Positions 9,132 to 17,761 of a stretch of 29,416 nucleotides of DNA are shown one piece after another. The notes beneath the pieces are model-generated. The model had not been told where the DNA came from, did no database searches, and worked only from the letters and a program-made list of their open reading frames with translations. Each line of letters begins with the position of its first letter. Positions within the stretch are counted from its first letter, which is position 1. The position numbers and the translations under genes were made by a program. The DNA is taken from contig CAYRYU010000090.1 of NCBI GenBank assembly GCA_964428355.1, positions 1 through 29,416 of the forward strand, given 5' to 3'. The DNA is from CAYRYU01 sp964428355 (GTDB taxonomy: Bacteria > Muiribacteriota > Ozemobacteria > Ozemobacterales > Ozemobacteraceae).

Positions 9132-10019
9132 ATGGTCTTCGACATGAGGGTACCGGCGCGGGGCGTCCGGCGACTGCGGTTTCTGCACGAGCCAAGTTCC
9201 GCGGTGTTTCTCATTTTTTTTCCCCTCGCGCTCCTCGTCGCGCTTTCCGCCCCTCTTTCCGGCTGCGGAAAAACAGGACATGGCGGAGTGATCGCCGGTT
9301 CGACGTCGGTCCAGCCGGTCATGGAAAAGATCGTGCGGCTGTACAGGGCCAAGCACCCCGAGCAAAGGGTCTCGGTCGAAGGGGGCGGCAGCAGCAGCGG
9401 AATCATGGCGGCGATCACAGGAACCGCCATCCTGGGAATGTCGTCGCGGGAGCTGAAGAGCGACCCGCAGGAAAGCCAGCTCATCCCTCATTGCATCGCC
9501 CTTGACGCGATCGCCCTGATCGTCCACCCAGCCAATCCCGTCTCGGAGCTTTCGCTTGCCCAGATCCGGGACCTTTTCTCCGGCCGGATCAAGTCCTGGA
9601 AGGATGTGGGGGGAAATGAAGGCGAGATCCACCTGATCCTCCGCGAGGAGGGCTCGGGAACCCGCAGCGCTTTCGAGGAGCTGGTAATGAAGGATGGCAA
9701 GGAGACCGCCCCCTTCGATCCTTTCGCACTCGTCCAGGACTCCTCGGGAGGATTGCGCGAGGTTGTCCGCCAGGATCCGGGTGCGATCGGCTTCGTATCG
9801 CTGGGAGTGGTCAACCGCGATGTGAAAGCGCTCGCTATCGACGGAACATTACCCACCCTCGATAGTGTCAGGAAAAAGGAGTACAAGCTCGTACGTTCTT
9901 TCTTTCTCGTTTCGAAGGGGCCTCCCGCGGGGGTCGCGAAAGATATCGTCGCCTTCGCGACCGGGTCGGAAACTGAAGCCATTCTCAAAGAGGAGGGCCT
10001 CGTCGGTGTCGGACACTGA
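9132..10019 (+). CDS. pstS: Phosphate ABC transporter substrate-binding lipoprotein
   Basis: The 295-residue protein binds inorganic phosphate outside the inner membrane and delivers it to the PstCA permease. A basic N-terminus, a hydrophobic stretch (25-41) and a lipobox L42-S43-G44-C45 mark it as a lipoprotein. Phosphate-site motifs of the PstS-like family are visible: GSTSVQP after the lipobox, GGGSSSG, MSSRE and GSGTRS at residues 174-179. It is the first gene of a pstS-pstC-pstA-pstB-pstB-phoU operon. No good Shine-Dalgarno sequence precedes ATG 9132 or the in-frame ATG 9144, so the start is uncertain by four codons. The lipobox fits either start. Confidence 0.92.
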   Translation: MVFDMRVPARGVRRLRFLHEPSSAVFLIFFPLALLVALSAPLSGCGKTGHGGVIAGSTSVQPVMEKIVRLYRAKHPEQRVSVEGGGSSSGIMAAITGTAILGMSSRELKSDPQESQLIPHCIALDAIALIVHPANPVSELSLAQIRDLFSGRIKSWKDVGGNEGEIHLILREEGSGTRSAFEELVMKDGKETAPFDPFALVQDSSGGLREVVRQDPGAIGFVSLGVVNRDVKALAIDGTLPTLDSVRKKEYKLVRSFFLVSKGPPAGVAKDIVAFATGSETEAILKEEGLVGVGH

Positions 10020-10896
10020 ATCTGCACTTTCGAAGCCGGTCTCCTTGCTTGCCGCACGGGAGGAGCTCATCAGGCGCGGCCTGATGTTCGTCGCCTTCTC
10101 CTCGGTTTTCATCCTTGCGCTCATCATCGGGTTCGTATTCAAGAAAGGCTTTCCAATCATCTTTCAGAACGGGGTGGGTGAGTTCCTGTTCGGAACGAAA
10201 TGGCTTCCGACGAAGGGGATAGGCAACTTCGGGATCTTCCCCATGATCATCGGGACGATCGAGGTTACCTTCGGAGCCCTTCTGATCGGCGTTCCCCTGT
10301 CTCTGCTGACCGCGATCTACCTTTCCGAGTTTGCCGCGCCGAGGGTCCGCAGGTTCCTCAAGCCCCTGATCGAACTGCTTGCAGCCATCCCCTCGGTCGT
10401 CTTCGGTTTCCTGGGCCTCGTGCTGATAGTCCCGCTGATCCGTGAGAACCTTGGCGGGACGGGCTTTTCCGTTCTGGCATCCTCGATCATGCTCGGGATC
10501 ATGATCCTGCCGACGGTGATCAGCATCTCTTTCGACGCGCTCAGGGCGGTTCCGCAATCGTACCGGGAGGGAGCCCTGGCACTGGGGGCCACGCCCTGGC
10601 AGATGGTCACCCGGGTTGTGGTCCCCGCCGCCCGCTCAGGGATCGTGACCGCTGTGATCCTCGGAATGGGCCGGGCGATGGGGGAAACGATGGCCGTGAT
10701 AATGGTTGCCGGAAACGCCGTCGTCATACCCACCTCCCCGTTGCACCCCTGCCGGACGTTGACGAGCAACATCGCGCTCGAGATGTCCTATGCCTCTGGA
10801 GCTCACCAGGAAGCCCTTTTCGGAACCGGAGTCGTCCTCTTCCTCATGATTCTTTCGATCAACATAGTTGCGACATTCCTCGTGAGAAGGAAGTAG
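10006..10896 (+). CDS. pstC: Phosphate ABC transporter permease PstC
   Basis: An inner-membrane permease subunit that pairs with PstA to form the phosphate channel. The frame is open further upstream, but AGGAGG at 9991-9996 lies 9 bases before GTG 10006, which gives 296 residues and a 14-base overlap with the end of pstS. The earlier ATG (9865) would add 47 residues translated from inside pstS and is unlikely. About six transmembrane helices are visible. The cytoplasmic EAA-type loop that contacts the ATPases reads EGALALGATPWQ, followed by GMGRAMGETMAV. The length is typical of the family. Confidence 0.93.
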   Translation: MSDTESALSKPVSLLAAREELIRRGLMFVAFSSVFILALIIGFVFKKGFPIIFQNGVGEFLFGTKWLPTKGIGNFGIFPMIIGTIEVTFGALLIGVPLSLLTAIYLSEFAAPRVRRFLKPLIELLAAIPSVVFGFLGLVLIVPLIRENLGGTGFSVLASSIMLGIMILPTVISISFDALRAVPQSYREGALALGATPWQMVTRVVVPAARSGIVTAVILGMGRAMGETMAVIMVAGNAVVIPTSPLHPCRTLTSNIALEMSYASGAHQEALFGTGVVLFLMILSINIVATFLVRRK

Positions 10897-10899
10897 GCG

Positions 10900-11736
10900 A
10901 TGGACGCCGCGACAAGACGCAAGAACCTTCTCAGGAGCCGCCTCGGCCGGAATCTTTCGCGCGCCGCGACGCTAATGATCGCCGTTCTCCTTGCGGGAAT
11001 AATTGCCTTCCTTCTCATCCATGGATGGAAACGGCTTTCTTTGGGCTTCTTTCTCGAAAATCCTCTCGACCTGGGAAGGGGCGGCGGAATTTTCCCGATC
11101 ATCGTTTCCACCGTCCTTCTCGCCCTGGTTTCGCTCGCGATCGCGGTTCCGCTCGGGATAGGAACCGCCGTGTTCCTGACCGAGTATACCAGGGAGGGAT
11201 GGCTTACGACGGTCATCCGGTTCGGAGCGGAGTGTCTGGCGGGGATCCCTTCGATCATCTTCGGCCTTTTCGGGTTCCTGCTTTTCGTGATCACGCTTGG
11301 GATGGGCTGGTCGATAATCTCGGGCGGCCTGACACTGGCGTGCATGGTCCTTCCCACGATCATCAGGACCAGCGAAGAGGCTATCAAAGCGGTTCCCAAG
11401 GGCCTCCGCGACCTCGGATTCTCTCTCGGGGCCACCAAGTCCCAGGTCATCCTCCAGATCGTCCTGCCCCAGGCGCGGGCCGGGATCGTGACCGGGATCA
11501 TCCTCGCACTGGGCCGGGTGCTGGGTGAGACCGCGTGCGTCATCTTCACCGCCGGGGTTTCCCTCGACATGCCGACCTCGCTTTTCGATAGCGCGAGATC
11601 GATGTCGGTTCATTTCTACATCCTCGCCCGCGAGGGAATCTCTTTGGAGATGGCCTACACCACCTCCCTTGCCCTGGTCGGCGCCATAATCATCTTCAAC
11701 TCTTTCGCGAACTTCCTCGTGGGGCGCAAACGATGA
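10900..11736 (+). CDS. pstA: Phosphate ABC transporter permease PstA
   Basis: The second membrane subunit of the phosphate importer, 278 residues, with about six hydrophobic helices. The ATPase-coupling loop reads RDLGFSLGATKSQ and is followed by LGRVLGETACVI. It starts 3 bases after pstC, with an AAGGA purine-rich ribosome site in the end of pstC. Its stop overlaps the start of the next gene in an ATGA (11733-11736), indicating translational coupling with the first ATPase gene. Confidence 0.93.
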   Translation: MDAATRRKNLLRSRLGRNLSRAATLMIAVLLAGIIAFLLIHGWKRLSLGFFLENPLDLGRGGGIFPIIVSTVLLALVSLAIAVPLGIGTAVFLTEYTREGWLTTVIRFGAECLAGIPSIIFGLFGFLLFVITLGMGWSIISGGLTLACMVLPTIIRTSEEAIKAVPKGLRDLGFSLGATKSQVILQIVLPQARAGIVTGIILALGRVLGETACVIFTAGVSLDMPTSLFDSARSMSVHFYILAREGISLEMAYTTSLALVGAIIIFNSFANFLVGRKR

Positions 11737-12533
11737 CCGCCAGCAAGTCACCCGAGAAGCGGAACCTTCTCCTCGAGGCGAAGGACGTGACTTTCACATA
11801 CCCCGGCCTGAACGGAGGCTCGGTCGAAAAGGCGCTGGACGGGATCAGCCTGATCGTCCGGGAGGGAACGATCATGGCCATCATCGGGCCGAGCCGGTCG
11901 GGAAAATCCACCTTCCTGCGGCTGATCAACCGGCTCCAGGAGGTGACGGCTCCCGGAACGCTGACCGGCCAGATTCTCCTGGGTGGAAAGGACATCTATT
12001 CCCCCGACCAGGACCCCTTCCAACTCCGGCGGGAGGTAGGGTTCGCCTTCGACAAGCCCCAGACACTCGACATGTCCATCTACGACAACGTGGCTTTCGG
12101 CCCACGTCTTGCCGGAATCCGCGAAAAGTCTGAACTGGACGCGATCGTGGAGGAGACCCTGACCGCGGCATTCCTCTGGCCCGAGGTCAAGGACCGTCTC
12201 GACCTGAACGGCACCCGCCTTTCGGGAGGCCAGAAACAACGCCTGTCGATCGCGCGTTCGCTCGCCCTTCGGCCGAGGCTGCTCCTGCTCGACGAGCCGT
12301 GTTCCGCCCTCGATCCGATTTCGACGGCGGCCATCGAACAGGCCCTGGTCGAAATCAAGGGACGTACGACCTGTATCCTGGTGACGAACAACACGAAGCA
12401 GGCCGCGCGGGTGGCGGACGAAACCGCCTTCTTCCTCATGTCGAAGCTGGTCGAGGTGGGGCCGACCTCGCAACTATTCATGAACCCCGCGGACCAGCGG
12501 ACCGACGATTACCTCTCGGGGAAATTCGGATGA
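11733..12533 (+). CDS. pstB: Phosphate ABC transporter ATPase, first copy, with altered Q-loop and H-loop
   Basis: A 266-residue nucleotide-binding subunit. Intact elements are Walker A GPSRSGKST (52-60), signature LSGGQ (163-167) and Walker B with catalytic glutamate (D187, E188). Two residues that are nearly invariant in PstB are changed. The Q-loop glutamine is aspartate (D107, in AFDKPQTLDMSIYDN), and the switch histidine is asparagine (N219, in LVTNNTKQAARVAD). The gene overlaps pstA and the second pstB by ATGA junctions, so both ATPases should be made in equal amounts. Paired with the second copy, its LSGGQ can complete a normal site while its own ATP pocket would be degenerate. It is not a pseudogene, since the frame is intact and of normal length. 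Confidence 0.93.
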   Translation: MTASKSPEKRNLLLEAKDVTFTYPGLNGGSVEKALDGISLIVREGTIMAIIGPSRSGKSTFLRLINRLQEVTAPGTLTGQILLGGKDIYSPDQDPFQLRREVGFAFDKPQTLDMSIYDNVAFGPRLAGIREKSELDAIVEETLTAAFLWPEVKDRLDLNGTRLSGGQKQRLSIARSLALRPRLLLLDEPCSALDPISTAAIEQALVEIKGRTTCILVTNNTKQAARVADETAFFLMSKLVEVGPTSQLFMNPADQRTDDYLSGKFG

Positions 12534-13288
12534 GCGAATCGGTCATCGAAGCCCGGAAGCTGAACTTCTATTACGGGATGTTCCACGCGCTCAAGGACGT
12601 GGACCTGGACATCCCGGGCAACCAGGTGACCGCCCTCATCGGGCCTTCGGGATGCGGGAAATCGACCCTTCTGCGGGTCATGAACCGGATGAGCGACCTG
12701 ACCGCCGAAACCCGTGCCACCGGGATCCTGCGGATCAAAGGCCGGGACATCTTCGACCCCCGCTTCAACCCGGTCGAGCTGCGACGAAACGTCGGGATGG
12801 TCTTCCAGCATCCGAACCCCTTTCCCTCCTCGGTCTTCGAAAACCTGGTTTTCGGATTCCGGATCGCGGGGGAGAACGATCCCGCCCTTCTGAAGAAGGC
12901 GGTGGAGGAAAGCCTGACCGCGGTCGACCTCTGGAAGGACCTCAAGGATGCCCTGGACGTTCCGGCCACCTCGCTGTCGGCTGATTACCAGCAGCGGCTC
13001 TGCATCGCCCGCGCAACCGCGATCCGGCCCCAGGTTCTGCTCATGGACGAGCCGTGCTCATCCCTCGATCCGGTTGCGACCCTGAAGATCGAAGAGCTGA
13101 TCTTCACATTGAAGCAAACCTATACTATAGTGATCGTAACCCATTCGATGCAGCAGGCGGCCCGTATCTCGGACCTGACCGGGTACATGCTCCTGGGCGA
13201 GTTGATAGAACTGGGGCCGACCGAGAGGGTGTTCCGAACACCGCGCGACCGGCGAACCGAAGAGTACATATCCGGAAAGTTCGGCTGA
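12530..13288 (+). CDS. pstB: Phosphate ABC transporter ATPase, second copy, with altered signature motif
   Basis: A 252-residue nucleotide-binding subunit. Walker A GPSGCGKST (38-46), Q-loop Q93 (MVFQHPNPFP), Walker B D173-E174 and switch histidine H205 (IVTHSMQQAARISD) are all canonical for PstB. The signature LSGGQQQR is changed to LSADYQQR (149-156), losing both glycines. This loss is complementary to that of the first copy. The start ATG 12530 forms an ATGA overlap with the preceding stop; the open frame continues upstream to 12299, but that part lies within the first copy and is not used. The family is certain; the asymmetric heterodimer is an inference. Confidence 0.93.
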   Translation: MSESVIEARKLNFYYGMFHALKDVDLDIPGNQVTALIGPSGCGKSTLLRVMNRMSDLTAETRATGILRIKGRDIFDPRFNPVELRRNVGMVFQHPNPFPSSVFENLVFGFRIAGENDPALLKKAVEESLTAVDLWKDLKDALDVPATSLSADYQQRLCIARATAIRPQVLLMDEPCSSLDPVATLKIEELIFTLKQTYTIVIVTHSMQQAARISDLTGYMLLGELIELGPTERVFRTPRDRRTEEYISGKFG

Positions 13289-13311
13289 CCGGACGTTCCG
13301 TCGGAGGATGG

Positions 13312-13983
13312 ATGGTGATAATCAAGCGACACATGGACCAGGAAATCAGGGAGCTGAAAACCCTGGTCCTGGAGATGGCACAGGCGGTTCTGAAGATGCT
13401 GGAGATACAGATCGAGCACGTCGGATCATCCGATCAGGATGTCTACGACCGGGTTTTCGACATCGAGGTCGATGTCAACCGTCACCAGATGAAGATCGAC
13501 GATCTTGCCTGGAAGATCATCGCCCTGTATCAGCCTACCGCGGGCGACCTTCGTGGCCTGATCGGGGCGATCAAAGCCGCATCCGATCTAGAGCGGGTTG
13601 GAGACGAGGTCTGCGCCATGTGCCGGAGGTCGATGAACCTCTCGAAGATCGGAGGGAAGAACGACCTCCCTCGTTTCATCGAACTCCAGGTGATGGTCAG
13701 GAGCTTTTTCAAGGACGGTCTGGCGGCCTTCTTCGAACCTCAGGAGGAAATGGTCGAGGCGATCTTCCAGGCCGACGACACCATCGACGAGGCATTCCAT
13801 CTCCTCTACGAGAGCCTCAAGGAATCGATCAAGAATGAACCCGCACGGGCTGAGGTGTTCCTCGACTTCTTGTCCATGGGCCGGAGCCTGGAACGAATCG
13901 CCGACCACGCCACAAACCTTGCCGAGATCGCCATCTTCATGAAGAAGGGGCAGGACGTCCGGCATCACGGGTTGGCTTTTTGA
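13312..13983 (+). CDS. phoU: Phosphate transport regulator PhoU
   Basis: A 223-residue two-repeat helical protein that links Pst activity to phosphate signalling and restrains uptake when phosphate is ample. Each half carries the PhoU signature: RGLIGAIKAASDLERVGDEV in the first repeat and GRSLERIADHATNLAE in the second, with the acidic metal-binding residues. GGAGG at 13303-13307 selects ATG 13312 (spacing 4) or GTG 13315 (spacing 7). It lies 23 bases after the second pstB and ends the canonical pst operon. No phoB/phoR pair is in this window. Confidence 0.92.
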   Translation: MVIIKRHMDQEIRELKTLVLEMAQAVLKMLEIQIEHVGSSDQDVYDRVFDIEVDVNRHQMKIDDLAWKIIALYQPTAGDLRGLIGAIKAASDLERVGDEVCAMCRRSMNLSKIGGKNDLPRFIELQVMVRSFFKDGLAAFFEPQEEMVEAIFQADDTIDEAFHLLYESLKESIKNEPARAEVFLDFLSMGRSLERIADHATNLAEIAIFMKKGQDVRHHGLAF

Positions 13984-14327
13984 GCTGGTATCTCACACCA
14001 TCCTTCGTCATTGCCATGCTCTTCCCGCCCGCGGCGGGGGGAATCATCTTCCTGTTGTTCCTGACTTCCCGGGACCATCTTTCAGCCCCCGGCGGTGATT
14101 CCCTTCGGAGGATCCTCCTCCGTCGCGTCCTGCACTGTTTCTGGGGCCCAATGATCCTGTTCCCCTTCCATCCGATCGTTGCCCTGCTGGGCTTGAACGT
14201 CACGCTCTGGTGCTCGGCCCTTCTTCGGATCATCTCCCGGGACGCCGAGAGATGGCTTCCGTTCATCAACATGGGAATCCTCCTCCTGGGAATCCTCTTC
14301 ACCCGTTTCCTCACGGCGACTCCCTGA
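13980..14327 (+). CDS. Small hypothetical membrane protein
   Basis: A 115-residue frame that begins with TTG overlapping the phoU stop (TTGA at 13980-13983). It has about three hydrophobic segments: residues 5-28, a central one around 50-80 and one at 93-110. I do not recognise a family. The coupled position behind phoU suggests that it is co-transcribed with the pst operon. There is no strong ribosome site, and an ATG at codon 12 (14013) is an alternative start. A role in phosphate uptake is only suggested by position. Confidence 0.6.
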   Translation: MSWYLTPSFVIAMLFPPAAGGIIFLLFLTSRDHLSAPGGDSLRRILLRRVLHCFWGPMILFPFHPIVALLGLNVTLWCSALLRIISRDAERWLPFINMGILLLGILFTRFLTATP

Positions 14328-14352
14328 TTTTGCCCCGCATCTCCGGCGGGTA

Positions 14353-14361
14353 TGGTAGACT
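14353..14361 (+). promoter_or_regulatory. Extended -10 element before the aminopeptidase gene
   Basis: TGGTAGACT fits an extended -10 (TG, one base, TAGACT). No convincing -35 lies at the usual distance; the nearest TTG-containing hexamer is 20 bases away. The aminopeptidase start is 24 bases downstream. Confidence 0.35.
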
Positions 14362-14385
14362 TGCAAAAACCGACGGGGGTCCGAC

Positions 14386-15777
14386 ATGTTCCCAGCAAAA
14401 ACGTTCACACATCGACGCGCGGGTCTGAGCCTGTCCATGAAAAAGGGACTGGTACTTCTACCGGGCAACTCGGAGGCGGCAAGAAACTACCGGGCGAACC
14501 CCTTCCATTTTCGCCAGGACAGCAGTTTTCTATACTTCACCGGCCTTTCTGAACCGGATCTCTGGCTTCTGATGGACCTCGAAGGAGGCACCACGACTCT
14601 TTTCGGGGAGGAATGCACGCTCGACGACCAGATCTGGATGGGCCCCAAACCATCCCTCGCGGAAAAAGCGGCGAGCGCTGGAATCGAAAAGTCGCTTCCC
14701 ATTGCGGATCTCGCCGGACTGCTTTCTGATGCTTCCGGGAAGGGATGTCCGATCCATTTCCTCCCACCCTACCGGGGCGAAACGATCATGAAGTTGGCTG
14801 AGCTGCTCGGACGGCCGATTTCCGAGATCCGGGCGGGAGCGTCCCCGGATCTCATCCGAACGGTGGTCCGATACCGTTCGGTAAAAGGCCCCGAAGAGAT
14901 CGAGGAAATCGAGCGTGCGCTCGATATCAGCCACCACATGTACGCGCGCCTGCTTTCCGTCATCCGGCCCGGGGTGGGGGAAAGGGAGCTCGCCGGTCTG
15001 ATCGAGGGGATCGCCTTTTCGCGTGGAAACGGAACCTCCTTCCCTACCATCCTTTCGGTGCGTGGCGAGGTCCTCCACAACCACGACCGCGACGGAACCC
15101 TGACCGGAGGCCAGCTTCTTCTGGTTGATTCGGGTGCCGAGACCGTCGCCGGATACGCGAGCGACATCACCAGGACGATACCGGTTTCTCCGCGGTTTTC
15201 TCCCTCGCAGAGAGTTGTCTACCAGGCGGTTCTGAACGCCCAGGAAAAGGCGATCGGGATGATCCGGCCCGGCATCCCTTTCCGCGATGTCCACCTGGGA
15301 GCCTGCCGCAGCCTTGTGCAGGACCTCCTCACCCTCGGGATCATGAAGGGTGACGCCGATTCAGCCGTCGAATCCGGAGCCCATGCGCTTTTCTTCCCCC
15401 ATGGAATCGGCCACATGCTTGGTCTCGACGTCCACGACATGGAAAGCCTCGGGGAGGACGAGGTCGGATATGACGAGGAGTTCCGGCGGAGCGACCAGTT
15501 CGGGCTGGCCTACCTGAGGCTGGCGAGGAAGCTGAAGAAGGGCTTCGTCGTTACCGTCGAACCGGGCCTGTATTTCATCCCCGCCTTGATCGACAAATGG
15601 AAGGCCGAAAACCGCCACGCTGATTTCATCCGATACGAGATGCTGGAGAACTTCAAAGGGCTGGGTGGAATAAGGATCGAGGATGACGTCCTCGTGACCG
15701 AGTCGGGCGGAAAGGTTCTCGGACCTCCGATCCCCAAGACGGTTCACGATCTGGAGCAGGCCCGACTGGGGGGCTGA
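14386..15777 (+). CDS. pepP: Xaa-Pro aminopeptidase (M24B family)
   Basis: A cytoplasmic metallopeptidase that removes an N-terminal residue preceding proline, 463 residues long. The N-terminal creatinase-like domain (about 10-165) contains the FRQDSSFLYFTGLSEPD motif typical of AMP_N. The C-terminal pita-bread domain carries all five expected metal ligands: D248 (LLVDSGAE), D260 (SDITRT), H343 in HGIGH (H339-H343), E392 (TVEPGLY) and E432 (GIRIEDD). A G-rich ribosome site (GGGGG, about 14375-14379) precedes ATG 14386. It stands alone between the pst operon and the exporter operon. The gene name follows the AMP_N-plus-M24B architecture. Confidence 0.92.
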   Translation: MFPAKTFTHRRAGLSLSMKKGLVLLPGNSEAARNYRANPFHFRQDSSFLYFTGLSEPDLWLLMDLEGGTTTLFGEECTLDDQIWMGPKPSLAEKAASAGIEKSLPIADLAGLLSDASGKGCPIHFLPPYRGETIMKLAELLGRPISEIRAGASPDLIRTVVRYRSVKGPEEIEEIERALDISHHMYARLLSVIRPGVGERELAGLIEGIAFSRGNGTSFPTILSVRGEVLHNHDRDGTLTGGQLLLVDSGAETVAGYASDITRTIPVSPRFSPSQRVVYQAVLNAQEKAIGMIRPGIPFRDVHLGACRSLVQDLLTLGIMKGDADSAVESGAHALFFPHGIGHMLGLDVHDMESLGEDEVGYDEEFRRSDQFGLAYLRLARKLKKGFVVTVEPGLYFIPALIDKWKAENRHADFIRYEMLENFKGLGGIRIEDDVLVTESGGKVLGPPIPKTVHDLEQARLGG

Positions 15778-15828
15778 GCAGCCACCCGACAGATCCGGAT
15801 TTTCGCAGTCGCTGCTGGCAATTCGAGG

Positions 15829-15857
15829 TTGATAGGGCGGGGCATTTGCTGTATTTT
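15829..15857 (+). promoter_or_regulatory. Promoter of the ABC exporter operon
   Basis: TTGATA (15829-15834), a 17-base spacer and TATTTT (15852-15857). This is one of the best sigma-70-like matches in the window. The leader to ATG 15908 is about 44 bases. Confidence 0.6.
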
Positions 15858-15907
15858 GTCTTACCCCGTTCAGGGAGACCTCTTCGAAAGCGGACGACCG
15901 GACCCGG

Positions 15908-17761
15908 ATGGCTGAAACCACTGACAAACCCGTAAACTACTCGGTAGCCCTGCGACTGCTCCCCTATTTCAAGCCTCATTGGAAGCGCGTCCTGGTTGCC
16001 ATCTTCACCATACTCCTCGTCACCGGAGTCAGGCTGCTCCAGCCACTGATCCTTCGACAGATAATCGATGTCGCGATTCCCGCGGGGGACATCCCCTACG
16101 CGGTCAAGGCGGTGCTTTTCTTCATCGCCTGCCTGATCATGGGCTCCCTCGTCTCCTATTTCCAGGTCGTCCTCCTCGCGAAAATGGGAACAGAGATCAT
16201 CGCGGGAATGAAAAAGCAGCTGTTCTCCCATATCGTGCACCAGGGGATGAGGTTTTTCGACCGCCACCGTGTGGGAACACTTCTCACGCGCTCCGAGTCC
16301 GACGTCGACCAGCTCAAATCGCTCTTCACGAACTCCTCGAGCCACATCATCCACAGCATCGTGATGCTTTTCGGAATCGCCGCGATCATCCTCTGGGAAC
16401 AGCCCGGATTCGGCGTCTGGATCTGCGTCATCCTTCCCCTGACCGCGGTGGTGCTTATGTCCTATGTCCGTTACATCCGGAAGATCTACCGATCGATCAG
16501 GGAGAGAAATTCCGAGATGACGGGCTACGTGACCGAGTATATCCAGGGGGTCCCGCTGATACAGCTCTATTCGAGGAAGAAGGAGGTCGGAGGAAGGCTT
16601 TGTGAGCTGAACAAGGAGAAGGCCGACATCGAGATCCGGGCGATGATGATCGATTACGTCTTCTTCTGGCCGACCTTCGGGTTCATCACCGACACCCTAG
16701 TCATCATCGCGGTCTTCTATTTCGGGGGAAACCTCGTTTTTACGGGGGCGCTCAGCATCGGAACGCTCGTGATGTTCATCGAGCTCCTCCGCCAGTTCGC
16801 CCAGCCGCTTCAGGAGCTCGCCCAGGTGATTTCCCAGGTCCAGTCAAGTCTTGCCGCCGCGATGAGGGTGTTCGAGATAATGGACACCCCGAGCGACGTG
16901 ACGAACGAGGGAAGTTCCGACCGGAAGGTCACCTTCGGATCCCTCCTCGAGTTCAAGGACGTGGGGTTCGCCTACAACCAGGAAAAGGTGCTCCACGACG
17001 TGAACCTCTCGGTCAAGCCCGGAGAACACATCGCGATCGTGGGAGCATCGGGATCTGGAAAGACCACCTGCATCAATCTCCTTCTCAGGTTCTATGATCC
17101 GACGACGGGCTCGCTCCGGATCGACGGCACGGATATCAGGGAGTTCCGGCTCACGGAATGGCGGAAGAAGCTAAGCCTCGTTCTCCAGGAGATCTATCTT
17201 TTCCCCGGGACGATCATGGAAAACCTCAAGGCGCTCGACAACGGGATTCCCGACGAGCGCGCGATCTGGGCCGCAAAGACCGTCGGCGCCCATGATTTCA
17301 TAAGCTCCAGGAAGGAAGGGTATTCGACGATCCTCGCCGAGCGCGGGGCGAACCTTTCCCACGGGGAACTCCAGCTCATCTCCTACGCGAGAGCCCTTGT
17401 AACGAACCCCGACATCCTGATCCTGGACGAGGCAACCGCATCGGTCGACGTGATCACCGAGCGGGCGCTCCAGGCATCGATGGAAAAGCTTCTCGAGGGA
17501 CGGACCGCCCTGATAATCGCCCACCGCCTTTCGACCATCCGGAATGCCGACCGGATCATCGTTTTCGAGAAGGGCCGGATCGTCGAGGAAGGGTCACATT
17601 CCCAATTGATGGAAAAGGGGGGGATCTACCACCGGCTGGTTTCCCTGCAAGCCGTGGCCGAAAAGTCGGGCCCCAAGGTGTTCCCCGAAGAGGAAGCCGA
17701 ACCCCTTCCTCTTCCACCGGAAGCACCCGCAGGCATCCCCTCGACGGAGGTCGTCGAATGA
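15908..17761 (+). CDS. ABC exporter half-transporter, subunit with altered signature motif
   Basis: A 617-residue fusion of a six-helix exporter membrane domain (about 15-320) and an ATPase domain (about 345-590). Walker A is GASGSGKTT (379-387), Walker B ends with catalytic D507-E508 (LILDEATASVD), and the switch histidine is H539 (IIAHRLST). The signature is LSHGE (483-487) instead of LSGGQ. The next gene overlaps by ATGA and supplies a normal signature, so the two should form a heterodimer of the TM287/288 or BmrCD type. The protein ends in a proline- and glutamate-rich tail of about 30 residues. The transported compound cannot be told; lipids, peptides and drugs are all possible. The ribosome site is weak. 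Confidence 0.9.
   Translation: MAETTDKPVNYSVALRLLPYFKPHWKRVLVAIFTILLVTGVRLLQPLILRQIIDVAIPAGDIPYAVKAVLFFIACLIMGSLVSYFQVVLLAKMGTEIIAGMKKQLFSHIVHQGMRFFDRHRVGTLLTRSESDVDQLKSLFTNSSSHIIHSIVMLFGIAAIILWEQPGFGVWICVILPLTAVVLMSYVRYIRKIYRSIRERNSEMTGYVTEYIQGVPLIQLYSRKKEVGGRLCELNKEKADIEIRAMMIDYVFFWPTFGFITDTLVIIAVFYFGGNLVFTGALSIGTLVMFIELLRQFAQPLQELAQVISQVQSSLAAAMRVFEIMDTPSDVTNEGSSDRKVTFGSLLEFKDVGFAYNQEKVLHDVNLSVKPGEHIAIVGASGSGKTTCINLLLRFYDPTTGSLRIDGTDIREFRLTEWRKKLSLVLQEIYLFPGTIMENLKALDNGIPDERAIWAAKTVGAHDFISSRKEGYSTILAERGANLSHGELQLISYARALVTNPDILILDEATASVDVITERALQASMEKLLEGRTALIIAHRLSTIRNADRIIVFEKGRIVEEGSHSQLMEKGGIYHRLVSLQAVAEKSGPKVFPEEEAEPLPLPPEAPAGIPSTEVVE

Noticed and set aside
9865..10005. Upstream ATG start of PstC inside pstS
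   Set aside because: It would give a long arginine-rich N-terminus encoded by pstS sequence; the GTG at 10006 has a perfect AGGAGG at good spacing.
11733..13288. One of the two pstB copies being a decaying pseudogene
   Set aside because: Both have intact Walker A, Walker B and catalytic glutamate, full length and coupled starts. The altered residues are complementary rather than random.
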